Shown here: one piece after another, positions 55,920 to 64,000 of the stretch | How the letters are laid out: each line of letters starts with the position of its first letter | Numbering within the stretch: the stretch's first letter is position 1 | NCBI GenBank assembly: GCA_963971575.1 | Contig: OZ020620.1 | Span: 39,904,924 to 39,968,923, forward strand | Direction: 5' to 3' | DNA length: 64,000 bases | DNA from: Liopterus haemorrhoidalis | Taxonomy: Eukaryota; Arthropoda; Insecta; Coleoptera; Dytiscidae | Notes under the pieces: generated by a model | What the model saw: the letters and a program-made list of their open reading frames with translations, nothing else | Told to the model about the DNA's origin: nothing | The model's database searches: none | Position numbers and translations under genes: made by a program

Positions 55920-56352
55920 ATGTCTGTGTCATTAAAACAACTCACTAACTACGAGTATAACTTTGGAAAACTATCCACAATAGACAACGCATAATCTATT
56001 AAAATGGTTGCTCGCCTTGCCATATGACATATTTGGTAGAGACAATCAACAGTGCAAAAGTTATAGTCTATAGTCGACTAATTTTCTGAATGCAGCTTTA
56101 GATGACGTGCTGGCATGTTTATCCCTACATAACCTTTTAAACTTTGCTCTATCAAATATTATTCTTTATCTCAAGGTAGTGCGATATTTACCTAGGCAAT
56201 AATTATGTCTTAAATTAGGCCAAGATAACAGGGTAAGGAAACGCGTTATCGTCCGTATAACACGAGATCTATAATTGTAACGAAATAAATCTTTATTCCA
56301 TCAGATACGAATTTTTGTTAAAGGTGTTTGGTTTTACATTTTTCATTATTTT
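55920..56352. other. unannotated stretch
   Basis: Nothing recognised. Confidence 0.5.
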
Positions 56353-56546
56353 GTTTTCCGTTGTGTAATATACGAAAAGCGACGGGTAGACATCGTTCTA
56401 GGGGCAATAAGAGAAAAAATAACAAATTACTTACTATCATTATTTGGGCCGCTACGTCTGCAGATGTGTTAGATGTTCATACTTCGTCTGAAAGAAAAAT
56501 AAACTCAAATTAGACACGAAACGATTTTTACAAATATCGTTTAGAT

Positions 56547-58012
56547 CAGCGATTCACAAACTGTGCGCTGCAGCTTGGCTACAGGGGCGCCGCGTTAGCT
56601 AGAGCAGTTTTTACTTGGGGCATCGCGGAAATATCATGATACATTAAAGGCGCCGGGAACCGAAAAATTTGGTAATCACTGGCTTATAGGCATCTAAAAA
56701 TTTTCGAAGTTTATTTAGTCTAAAAAAAATTTGGGGCTTTAATCGTTTAACGCGTTTTGAGATTACGACATTTTTTTTTAATGGTATAATTTACATTATT
56801 TGTGAAAATTGTGAATTACAAAATTAGGACCCAAAAACGATTAGAGAAAATGTCTTGAGGTTAGAATTTTTGGATTCCTCGTAGTTTATTTAGACTAGAA
56901 AAAATATGAGGCCTAATTCGTTTAGAGTATTTTAAAATTATATCAATATGGCGTGATTTATAGAAATTTTCATCTTCGTAGGGATGTATCTCAAAAACGA
57001 AATGAGATAAAGACATGCGGTTGAAATTTTTGAAATCTTGAGGTCCAAAATTTTGATAAATCCTAACTATAAAATGGTTATGGATAGTGACGTAACAATG
57101 AAGCCGGGGGCCCGCCCGCAAAATTCATTTTGGCCCCGCTATCCATTATTTGGGGCCCCTACATGTTGGGGACCCACCCAAGTCGCGGGCCCGGTTGTTA
57201 CGCCACTGGTTATGGATGGAAATCTGGGGTTTGAATTTTTAAAATTCTCCTAGATTGTTTAGTCTTAAAAAAAAATTGAGCTTTAGTAAACCAATTATTA
57301 AGTTTTGTATGGGCAGTAATCCAAAACACTTGAAAATGGACAAAAATCGAAAAAAATCGTGAATATGAAGCAAAAAATTGTTGTCTCCGATTTTATTGAA
57401 AATTGGTATAAATATGTATTTTTGGTCATAGATCAACAAAATTTAGTCCATTGTGAAGTTTGGTCAAAAATTTTGGAATGATTGGCGAAAAACTGAACCA
57501 AATCGGAAAACTAACTCAAAAACTAGGAAAGCATGATTTTTTTAAATATTTATTTCATAATACTCACCCCAAAATTAGCTTAACAAAGTATTTTGGATAA
57601 AATTGGAATCAAAAAATGTTTGACCAAAATTTCATAATTTTAGTAGAAAAAAACATTTTTGAATTTTGTTGGTAAATTGGTATACTTATATATTTTCAAC
57701 ATTAGATCACAAATATATGGTCACTTCAGTTAAGGTCCAAAATTTTTACATTTGCGACAAAAAAAGTTAAAAAAAAAAAGTTCACAAAAAGTCTCAGAGA
57801 CGATGAAATGTTAGCCTGCCCCCTTTTTTTAACTATCTTTTTAAACTAATACGTACTTCTTATCTATATCAGCAATTCCCAAACTGTGCGCCCCGGAAAT
57901 ATTCCAATATTCCTCCAATTGTGTTAATTAGACCAATGTTTTGACTTGGGGCGCCGCAGAAAAATTCTGATACATTAAGGGCGCCGGGAACTGTAAAGTT
58001 TGGGAACCACTG
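56547..58012. mobile_element. composite insertion flanked by two direct hAT MITEs
   Basis: The whole block is flanked by a perfect 8-bp duplication GTTTAGAT (56539-56546, 58013-58020). At its left is a 135-bp MITE (56547-56681: CAGCGATTCACAAACTGTGC ... TTTGGTAATCACTG) and at its right a related 143-bp MITE in the same orientation (57870-58012: CAGCAATTCCCAAACTGTGC ... TTTGGGAACCACTG). Neither MITE alone has a matching duplication on its inner side. About 1.2 kb of unrelated DNA, including another hAT MITE (57085-57208), lies between. Confidence 0.8.
57085..57208. mobile_element. hAT MITE, 124 bp
   Basis: Ends TAGTGACGTAACAATGAAGC and GTTGTTACGCCACTG, with a perfect 8-bp duplication GTTATGGA (57077-57084, 57209-57216). 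The interior is GC-rich (GGGCCC). Confidence 0.88.
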
Positions 58013-58173
58013 GTTTAGATTATAAATGAGGAGCTCAAAGGAATAGTGTTATTTATTGCTGGTTCAACAAAAAGAAATGTTATTCACAGCAGTGGTAACA
58101 AGTAAAAGAAACTAGCTTAATAACATGGGACAAACTTAACTATCCTAATAGTACTTAAAATGTAACTTATAAT

Positions 58174-59296
58174 TAGAGCCCTGCAAATCCGCGGGTATCC
58201 GCGGATTATCCGCGGATATCCGCAACTTTACTGCGGATGCGGATAAATTATCATTTAAACCAAGCGGATGCGGATCGGATGCGGATTAAATGTCATATCC
58301 GCTTATCCGCAATATCCGCGTGAACTTTAAATCTTCGGTTACTTTCGGAGAAACAAGCAATTGTGTTCTGACTACGTAGTCCTCGGTTATTTTCGGTTGT
58401 CTGTATATACATGATATTTTGTAGCATTCAATCTCACTTTATGTTATTTTTGTTAAGACAATTGTCCATGATCAAGACTGAGTTGAGACAATCAACTTAA
58501 CTTTCTTTTTATTATTGAATATATTATAGAAAATAATATTTTGGACAAAAGTTTCCTGGTACACTTTCGACGTAATTCTTCCTACCTCTGCTCTAATTCT
58601 GGCTTTTAAATCTGATAGAGGTTTTTTTTTACATAAAACTGATTAGTAAGTTTTATTTAACCAAAATTTACCTACATAATTTTTTCTCGAAAATTTTATA
58701 TGTAACCTGCCAATTTTTTTATACTACCCGAAGTAAAAAGTCTTGCAGATCCCAAAAATTTGAAAAATGACACATGTTGCTATTTGAAAAAGTTGCAACG
58801 CCTAACTCATGCGCGAAATGGCGTAAGAGAATTACTTGATCCTAAAAATATGAAGCACCTTCTATCAAGTAACTTTTCTGATTTTTTTTAAAAATTCAAT
58901 ATTAAAAAAAGCAGCACTCCACTTACTCCCTACGAAAAAGAACGCTTAGGCCCCCCAAAATTGTTATCTCTCTCTAGATTTAAATAAGTTATTAGCGCAT
59001 CTAGGCCTTAAAACTTTTGGGGTCCCTTAGGTTAGGTTAGTAATAAATAAGCTGGTAAATCCAAAAATTTTCAGTAGCGTTTTAGAGCAGAGGTTACCTA
59101 AACAGGCGAAATATGTTAGTTCTTTCCAAACTGACAGCAAAACCTGTAGTGCGGATAGTGCGGATATTTTTGCGGATGCGGATCGGATGCGGATTTGTTA
59201 TTTACAAAAGCTGCGGATGCGGATCGGATGCGGATCATGGATGTGCGGATGCGGATCGGATGCGGATACAGAAAAGCTTATCCGCGCAGGGCTCTA
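58174..59296. mobile_element. hAT element with GCGGATGCGGATCGGAT subterminal repeats
   Basis: Ends TAGAGCCCTGCAAATCCGCG and inverted CGCAGGGCTCTA, with a perfect 8-bp duplication CTTATAAT (58166-58173, 59297-59304). Both subterminal zones are arrays of GCGGAT / ATCCGC hexamers in opposing orientation (58185-58320; 59150-59285). No transposase frame was seen. Confidence 0.92.
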
Positions 59297-59304
59297 CTTA
59301 TAAT

Positions 59305-59888
59305 GTATCACTTATGTCTGTTCTATGTATAGTTTATGGTATCTATGCTACTATTTAATCTTAAAAGTCACTGTTATTGTCACTGTCATTGCTGCTGTTG
59401 TATATATCTTGGGGTAGCTGTCTTTTCAGTCTAACGTGTATACTTTTTTGGCCAATTTTGTAGGTTATCGCACCTTCACAATTTTTTATATTGTTTATAA
59501 AACGTTTGGTAATTTTTCTAATAAATTATTCTATAGTTGGCATATTTAATTCCTGGTGAAGTTAATCATTCCGGATGAACCATGAGGCGTTGACTGCTAT
59601 TCTTAGAATTTTGTTTTGCAGTGTTTGCAGTTTGAAGAAAGATTTTAAAAAAGCTAAAGATTTTTGAGTTAGCGATGAAGGGTGGTAGGAGATGGAAGGT
59701 ATAGAATTTGTCACTGTCTCTTGTTTTTTCCCCCCGCTATATTCTGTAGTGTCGGGGGTTGGAATGGCGTCAGAGTTGGATGGTGTTGGGGAAGGTGTTG
59801 ATGAAAGTATAATGTAGAATGGACTTTATATGTGCATGTGTATGTGCACATGTATGTATGTATGTATGCATGTAATGGGTGTTTTTTT
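59305..59888. other. unannotated stretch with (TATG)n tract
   Basis: A short GTATGTATGTATGTATGCATG microsatellite lies at 59840-59871. No gene was found. Confidence 0.45.
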
Positions 59889-60427
59889 TAGAGGTATAGA
59901 ACTTTAAATTGCAATAAAACAACGATGGATTATTCGATTGACATGAATTTTTTTTTATTCGAAAGATAATCTTGTGGCATTACATTTTAAATATGATTTC
60001 TGGCATATGACCGCCACGGCTGGCTCGGATGTAGTCCAATCTGGACGTCCAATTTTCGATGACTTTTTCCAACATTTGTGGCCGTATATCGGCAATAACA
60101 CGGCGAATGTTGTCTTCCAAATGGTCAAGCGTTTGTGGCTTATCCGCATAGACCAATGACTTTACATAGCCCCACAGAAAGTAGTCCAGCGGTGTTAAAT
60201 CACAAGATCTTGGAGGCCAATTCACAGGTCCAAAACGTGAAATTAGGCGGTCACCAAACGTGTCTTTCAATAAATCGATTGTGGCACGAGCTGTGTGACA
60301 TGTTGCGCCGTCTTGTTGGTATGATTTAATGTAATGCCACAAGATTATCTTTCGAATAAAAAAAAATTCATGTCAATCGAATAATCCATCGTTGTTTTAT
60401 TGCAATTTAAAGTTCTATACTTCTAAA
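59889..60427 (-). mobile_element. Tc-like element with about 95-bp TIRs, abutting an assembly gap
   Basis: 59889-59985 (starting AGAGGTATAGAACTTTAAAT) and 60333-60427 are inverted copies of nearly 95 bp. They enclose a transposase C-terminal fragment. The right end stops at the run of Ns. Confidence 0.75.
59980..60342 (-). pseudogene. Tc-like transposase C-terminal fragment
   Basis: The frame reads MWHYIKSYQQDGATCHTARA, then DRLISRFGPVNWPPRSCDLT, PLDYFLWGYVKSLVYADKPQ, and ends ...RGGHMPEIIFKM. QQDGAxCHxA is the second and WPPRSxDLTPxDYFLWGYxKxxVY the third catalytic block of the transposase family also seen at 32130. Both Asp residues are present. The N-terminal DNA-binding domain and first catalytic Asp are missing. 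The ends of this frame run into the TIRs, so the deletion removed the 5' two-thirds of the gene. Confidence 0.87.
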
Positions 60428-60627
60428 NNNNNNNNNNNNNNNNNNNNNNNNNNNNNNNNNNNNNNNNNNNNNNNNNNNNNNNNNNNNNNNNNNNNNNNNN
60501 NNNNNNNNNNNNNNNNNNNNNNNNNNNNNNNNNNNNNNNNNNNNNNNNNNNNNNNNNNNNNNNNNNNNNNNNNNNNNNNNNNNNNNNNNNNNNNNNNNNN
60601 NNNNNNNNNNNNNNNNNNNNNNNNNNN
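60428..60627. other. assembly gap (200 N)
   Basis: Exactly 200 unknown bases; the round number suggests a fixed-size scaffold gap. It begins directly after an inverted repeat and ends just before duplicated segment copy 2. Confidence 0.98.
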
Positions 60628-60662
60628 TCAGTTGTGTAATATACGAAAAGCGACGGGTAGAC

Positions 60663-61680
60663 CAGTGCTTCTCAACCTTTTATGGCCCCCAAATTATATA
60701 AATATTGTCTGCGCCCCCCCCCCCCCCATATATATAAATATGGTGTATCAAGATAATGTGAACACGAGTTTTTTCGAAAAGGCGACGTTGCTCACACGTC
60801 GCTCGCACGTCAAAAATTTTGAACTAAAATTTATTCACAAAATTGAATGGTAGTATTGAAATTTTCTGGAAAAAAACGGAATTACAGGATATCAAGGACA
60901 ATTTCGAATTTTTAAATGGGAACGTATGTCATATTGGATATCTTTGGATAGAGCTTTTCAACAACTTTTCCTTAAACATTTTTTTAATATCTTTTATGGT
61001 TGACAAAAAAACTGTGATATTTTTAAATGACGATTATATTCCCTATAACGTCTTGAAAGTAAAGTATTTTTATTTACAAGTGTTCAAAGTTCCTTCCATT
61101 TTAACACATTCGCATCCTTACTCTTGAGTTACCTGTAGTTCGGAGAGCAATTAAAAAAATATATAATAACAAATATTGCAGTTTCAAATCGTACCTACTT
61201 CAGTACTTGAAGTACCTCTAACGCGAACCATTGTCAGAGAAACCCATTAACCGACACATACAATTTATTTGACCTTGATATAGTCTGTTTCATTTGTTAA
61301 AGAGGAACTAGATTTTCAAATATAGTAATTTTTATCGATTAAATAAAGCTTTTGATCATTTTGTTTAGTTAAAGCCCATTTACTGATTATAAAGTTAGCT
61401 TGTGACAACTTAAACATTTGAAATAGCCTGTAGTTTAAATTAGTTGTCAAAATAAGTATATTAACTAGAAAAATAAATAGAATATTTATTTTATTTATGT
61501 TGAGAAAGGTATATTTTTATGAATATCAATATAAGATACTCGTATTTATAAATATGAATAAAATTTATATCTTGTAAGATTGAGTGCATTTTTATTATAT
61601 TTTCATGTTTCGATCTTGTATTCGGGCTTAGCCCCCCCCCCCCGACGAAACCTTCACGGCCCCCCGGTTGAGAAACGCTG
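60663..61680. mobile_element. hAT element (CAGTGCTTCTCAACC ends)
   Basis: Ends CAGTGCTTCTCAACC and GGTTGAGAAACGCTG, with a perfect 8-bp duplication GGGTAGAC (60655-60662, 61681-61688) and an empty site in the paralogue at 56388. C-runs lie inside both ends. A GCGGAACTAG-family MITE relic is nested at 61268-61433. Confidence 0.92.
61268..61433. mobile_element. Tc1/mariner-type MITE relic (GCGGAACTAG family)
   Basis: TAGTCTGTTTCATTTGTTAA, GAGGAACTAGATTTTCAAAT, and the end AACATTTGAAATAGCCTGTA, a diverged relative of 24144-24550. Confidence 0.7.
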
Positions 61681-61925
61681 GGGTAGACATCGTTCTAGGG
61701 GTAATAAGAGAAAACATAACAAATTACTTACTATCATTATTTGGGCCGCTACGTCTGCAGATGTGTTAGATGTTCATACTTCGTCTGAAAGAAAAATAAA
61801 CTCAAATTAGACACGAAACGATTTTTACAAATATCGTTTAGATTATAAATGAGGAGCTGAAAGGAATAGGGTTATTTATTGCTGGTTCAACAAAAAGAAA
61901 TGTTATTCAATAGGAATTTCTTCAA

Positions 61926-62706
61926 AATCAAATGGTCACCAAAGAGGCATGTTGTTAATGTATGCACGCTATGAACGTTGAAAAAATAACTAACAAACAA
62001 GTATTATATATTATGTGTATAAATTTAGAAACAATAGGATTGTAAATTTAGAAAATATCCTTAATGGTTTTTAAGAAACTTCTTAACAATAGTTAAGCTT
62101 CTTAACAAGAGTGGCCATTTCATTTTGGAAATACTATAAATACAGGGTTATATTTAGGTAAAATTGTCAACGTTTTATGTAACATTCATTCTTTTGAAAA
62201 GGGATCAAATAAGTATGGGACTATGGGTCTTTTATTTTAAAATTCCTGGGCTGATTTGGGTCCTCAATCCCGTCCTGGAGGTCCTTTATGGACGATATAT
62301 CTTTTGTATATCCTTAATATCAATAAAATTTTAATTGTGAAGTTATTTGTTTACAAAATATTTTTCTTCACCTCATAACATAGATTTTTTTCTATATTGG
62401 AGACGTTATAAAAGTAGGTCATACGTTAGAAATGAAACTATAAATAAAATTAATGAAACATTACAAGCAGTTCACAACTAAAAATAGTCCAAGTGTTGTT
62501 ACACCAACACACTGTCATTGGTGTGTAATTGGCGTGGACAAATTCTTTGAATCAATATCAATTTACTACTGATTATTAGTTTGTTATGTCTGTCAACGGA
62601 CAACGCATTTTTCCAACACGACCTAAAGACCTTCAAATATATTCTAATAAATAAAAAATATTAGAATATCATTTGAGACAACTCCAAATGTTACTATATC
62701 CAATAG
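61926..62706. other. unannotated AT-rich stretch
   Basis: No gene or repeat was recognised. Confidence 0.5.
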
Positions 62707-62940
62707 ACTAGAGTTTCCCAAACTTTTCGAGCCGCGGAGCACTTTTCATGAGAAGAATTCGTCGCGGAGCACTATCGTTGCTATATATATAGCAACGGTT
62801 CCATGACATCTGGGGCCATAAGATAATTCGGGCCGTTCACAATTGGGGCTTTTCACAACTGGGGCCATTAACAACTGGGGCGATGGACAATTCGGGCCGT
62901 TCACAATTGGGGCTTTTAACAACTGGGGCCATAACTATAA
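62707..62940. repeat. hAT-like end and short tandem repeats (ACAAYTGGGGC)
   Basis: TAGAGTTTCCCAAACTTTTC with two GCCGCGGAGCACT-like motifs looks like a hAT left end (62711). It is followed at 62812-62935 by about seven 15-18 bp units, GGGGCTTTTCACAACT or GGGCCGTTCACAATT. Confidence 0.65.
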
Positions 62941-62965
62941 GAGCTAGAGTCTTCTTTTGTTTAAA

Positions 62966-63115
62966 ATAAAAAATCAGCTGTGGCCACCACAGGACCGACC
63001 GCCAGCATAAAGTACTCATATAAAGTACATTCTAGCAGCAGAGTATAAATAACTTGGCCTAATATTTTCTAACAGAGATATTATTTATCATGACCATGGA
63101 AACGTTACTGTTAAT
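62966..63115 (-). mobile_element. family A copy 10 (hairpin-end fragment)
   Basis: AATCAGCTGTGGCCACCACA to ATGGAAACGTTAC. The rest is missing. Confidence 0.8.
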
Positions 63116-63117
63116 TG

Positions 63118-63765
63118 AGACTTATAAAGTACCAAGGCATATTTTACTTTGAGCTTCGATTTTCTGTTAATCAAGGGGAAAAGCTGGTGTAGTCTTTGAT
63201 GAGCAAGCTGAAGTTTCATTTTAAAGGCCTTATCACACTAGAGTTATTATTTAAGTCTAAACTTGGAAAATTAAAGTCCTTGCATTCGAATCAAAGTCTT
63301 GTGCGTGTGATAGTATGAAGAAAAAACCTAGGTTTTGAAGACCAGGCAAATGAAACAGGATACAATTTCTCGGTCTTTTTACCCAGGTCTTACAGCTGAC
63401 GCATCTTTGTCTTTTTATGTCAAAATATAACTGTCAACTCTCATAATTTCGCGATGTGAGCATGGGTAAACAAACAATTTCCAAGTCCTGCGTAACTAAT
63501 ATTCAAATACCGTGTGATATGTCAAGACCTGAAGACTTGGATCCTGAAAAAACAACTACAAAAATAAGACTTGGATAGCGTTCTAGTGTGATAAGGCCTT
63601 AATATGAGATGTCCATGTAAGTCGTCCGTCGAGGTGCACTCCTAGGTATCTTACTGTTGTCGAGTTCCAACTATTGGTTGTTCGAAACTGGTGTGGATGT
63701 GAGATTCTCTTGAGTGAAAATATTTTGCCTTCGCATTTATCAGTGTTAAGAAAAAATTTCGAATT
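63118..63765 (-). pseudogene. LINE reverse transcriptase fragment split by a MITE
   Basis: The minus-strand frame reads FLNTDKCEGKIFSLKRISHP, then VRYLGVHLDGRLTWTSHIK, and is interrupted by the Harbinger-type MITE (63235-63599). Removing it with one TAA continues in frame as MKLQLAHQRLHQLFPLINRK, SKLKVKYALVLYK. NxxKTxxxxFS, YLGVxLDxxLTWxxHI and a LxPLLxRxSxLxxxxKxxLYK block are in the order found in Jockey-group LINE reverse transcriptases. The catalytic FADD region is missing; it would lie upstream, where family A copy 11 now sits. Confidence 0.87.
63235..63599. mobile_element. PIF/Harbinger-type MITE (CACACTAGAG family), copy 2
   Basis: TIR AGGCCTTATCACACTAGAG and its inverted copy, flanked by TAA (63232-63234, 63600-63602). 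It interrupts a LINE frame that is restored on removal. Same family as 8501-8866 and nearly the same length. Confidence 0.92.
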
Positions 63766-64000
63766 TCGAAAAATTTTTCGTTTTCTCAAAAAACGTCTCA
63801 AATAAAAGTTATTAATTATTACTTTTATAGCAACTTTTGTTAAATAAATTTTTATGAAATATTTTTCTGTTGTGAAATATTCACAAAAATCTTAAAATCG
63901 ACACGAGTAAACTCCCATTTTTAGTCAACCGATTTTTACCAAAAGTTGATCAACTCGTGCCATTGATGGCAGAAGCTTAAATATGAAGTTTCATAAAAAT
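63748..64000 (-). mobile_element. family A copy 11, runs off the window
   Basis: AAACGTCTCAAATAAAAGTT through ATCGACACGAGTAAACTCCC to TATGAAGTTTCATAAAAAT at the window end. The microsatellite and simple end would lie beyond. Confidence 0.78.

Larger units (their letters stand above)
56353..58110. repeat. duplicated segment copy 1, carrying a composite hAT insertion
   Basis: 56353-56546 and 58021-58110 match copy 2 (60634-60662, 61689-61925) with few changes. Copy 1 is interrupted at 56547-58012, where copy 2 reads straight through CGTTTAGATTATAAATGAGG. The origin of the segment is unknown. Confidence 0.85.
60634..61925. repeat. duplicated segment copy 2, carrying a hAT insertion
   Basis: 60634-60662 and 61689-61925 match copy 1 (56353 onward). 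Copy 2 is interrupted at 60663-61680 where copy 1 reads CGGGTAGACATCGTTC without a break. Confidence 0.85.

Noticed and set aside
57239..57439. Minus-strand frame of 66 codons in the composite hAT interior
   Set aside because: Low-complexity Phe/Leu/Ile translation of AT-rich DNA without a motif.
60392..60853. 153-codon frame spanning the assembly gap
   Set aside because: Eighty or so of its residues are Ns, and the flanks are a transposon TIR and a repeat.

Overview
The window is AT-rich eukaryotic DNA, most likely from an arthropod and probably an insect: it has mariner/Tc1, Tigger/pogo, piggyBac-like, PIF/Harbinger-like and hAT elements, tRNA-derived SINEs, LINE 3' ends and microsatellite-cored Helentron-associated-like repeats, plus an animal GT31 glycosyltransferase. 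No taxon can be fixed from sequence alone. There is one apparently intact host gene, a beta-1,3-galactosyltransferase on the minus strand (27153-28184) with a good splice acceptor just upstream of its start codon. Nearly everything else that can be recognised is mobile DNA, almost all of it dead.

Layout. 1-1561: mariner relic split by a Helentron-like repeat (family B). 2224-2545: interleaved palindromes. 3112-6073: hAT-like element holding a roughly 290-bp tandem array. 6347-6656: mariner N-terminal relic. 7243-8126: hAT MITE with internal tandem repeats. 8501-8866: Harbinger-type MITE. 9169-10712: Tigger element with a TTAA MITE inside its ORF. 11.9-20 kb: MITEs, a LINE fragment and a second Tigger broken by a hAT MITE. 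20.0-22.2 kb: hAT transposase C-terminus split by another hAT element that itself carries a family B copy. 22.6-26.95 kb: foldback element, MITEs, SINE, and a 722-bp long-hairpin element. 27.1-28.2 kb: the galactosyltransferase. 28.3-48 kb: dense nests of Helentron-like families A, B and C, mariner relics, hAT elements and a LINE. 49-53.8 kb: Tigger 3, LINE tail, hAT with nested TTAA element, mariner with frameshift. 54-64 kb: internally deleted mariner with two nested insertions, a segment present twice with reciprocal hAT insertions, a GCGGAT-rich hAT, a Tc-like relic next to an assembly gap (60428-60627), and a LINE broken by a Harbinger-type MITE.

The main pattern is that three sequence-unrelated repeat families (A, B, C) share one architecture: a subterminal inverted repeat at both ends, an extra terminal hairpin at one end only, and a tandem microsatellite core. 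This is the known layout of HINE/DINE-1 (Helentron-associated) elements. Family B copies also carry different tRNA-like modules between conserved flanks. Family B and A are twice joined end to end in the same order. Many insertion events can be read exactly from target-site duplications, and several restore an interrupted reading frame or are confirmed by an empty paralogous site in this same window.

Boundaries marked approximate are by eye; strand for families A-C assumes that the hairpin end is the 3' end.
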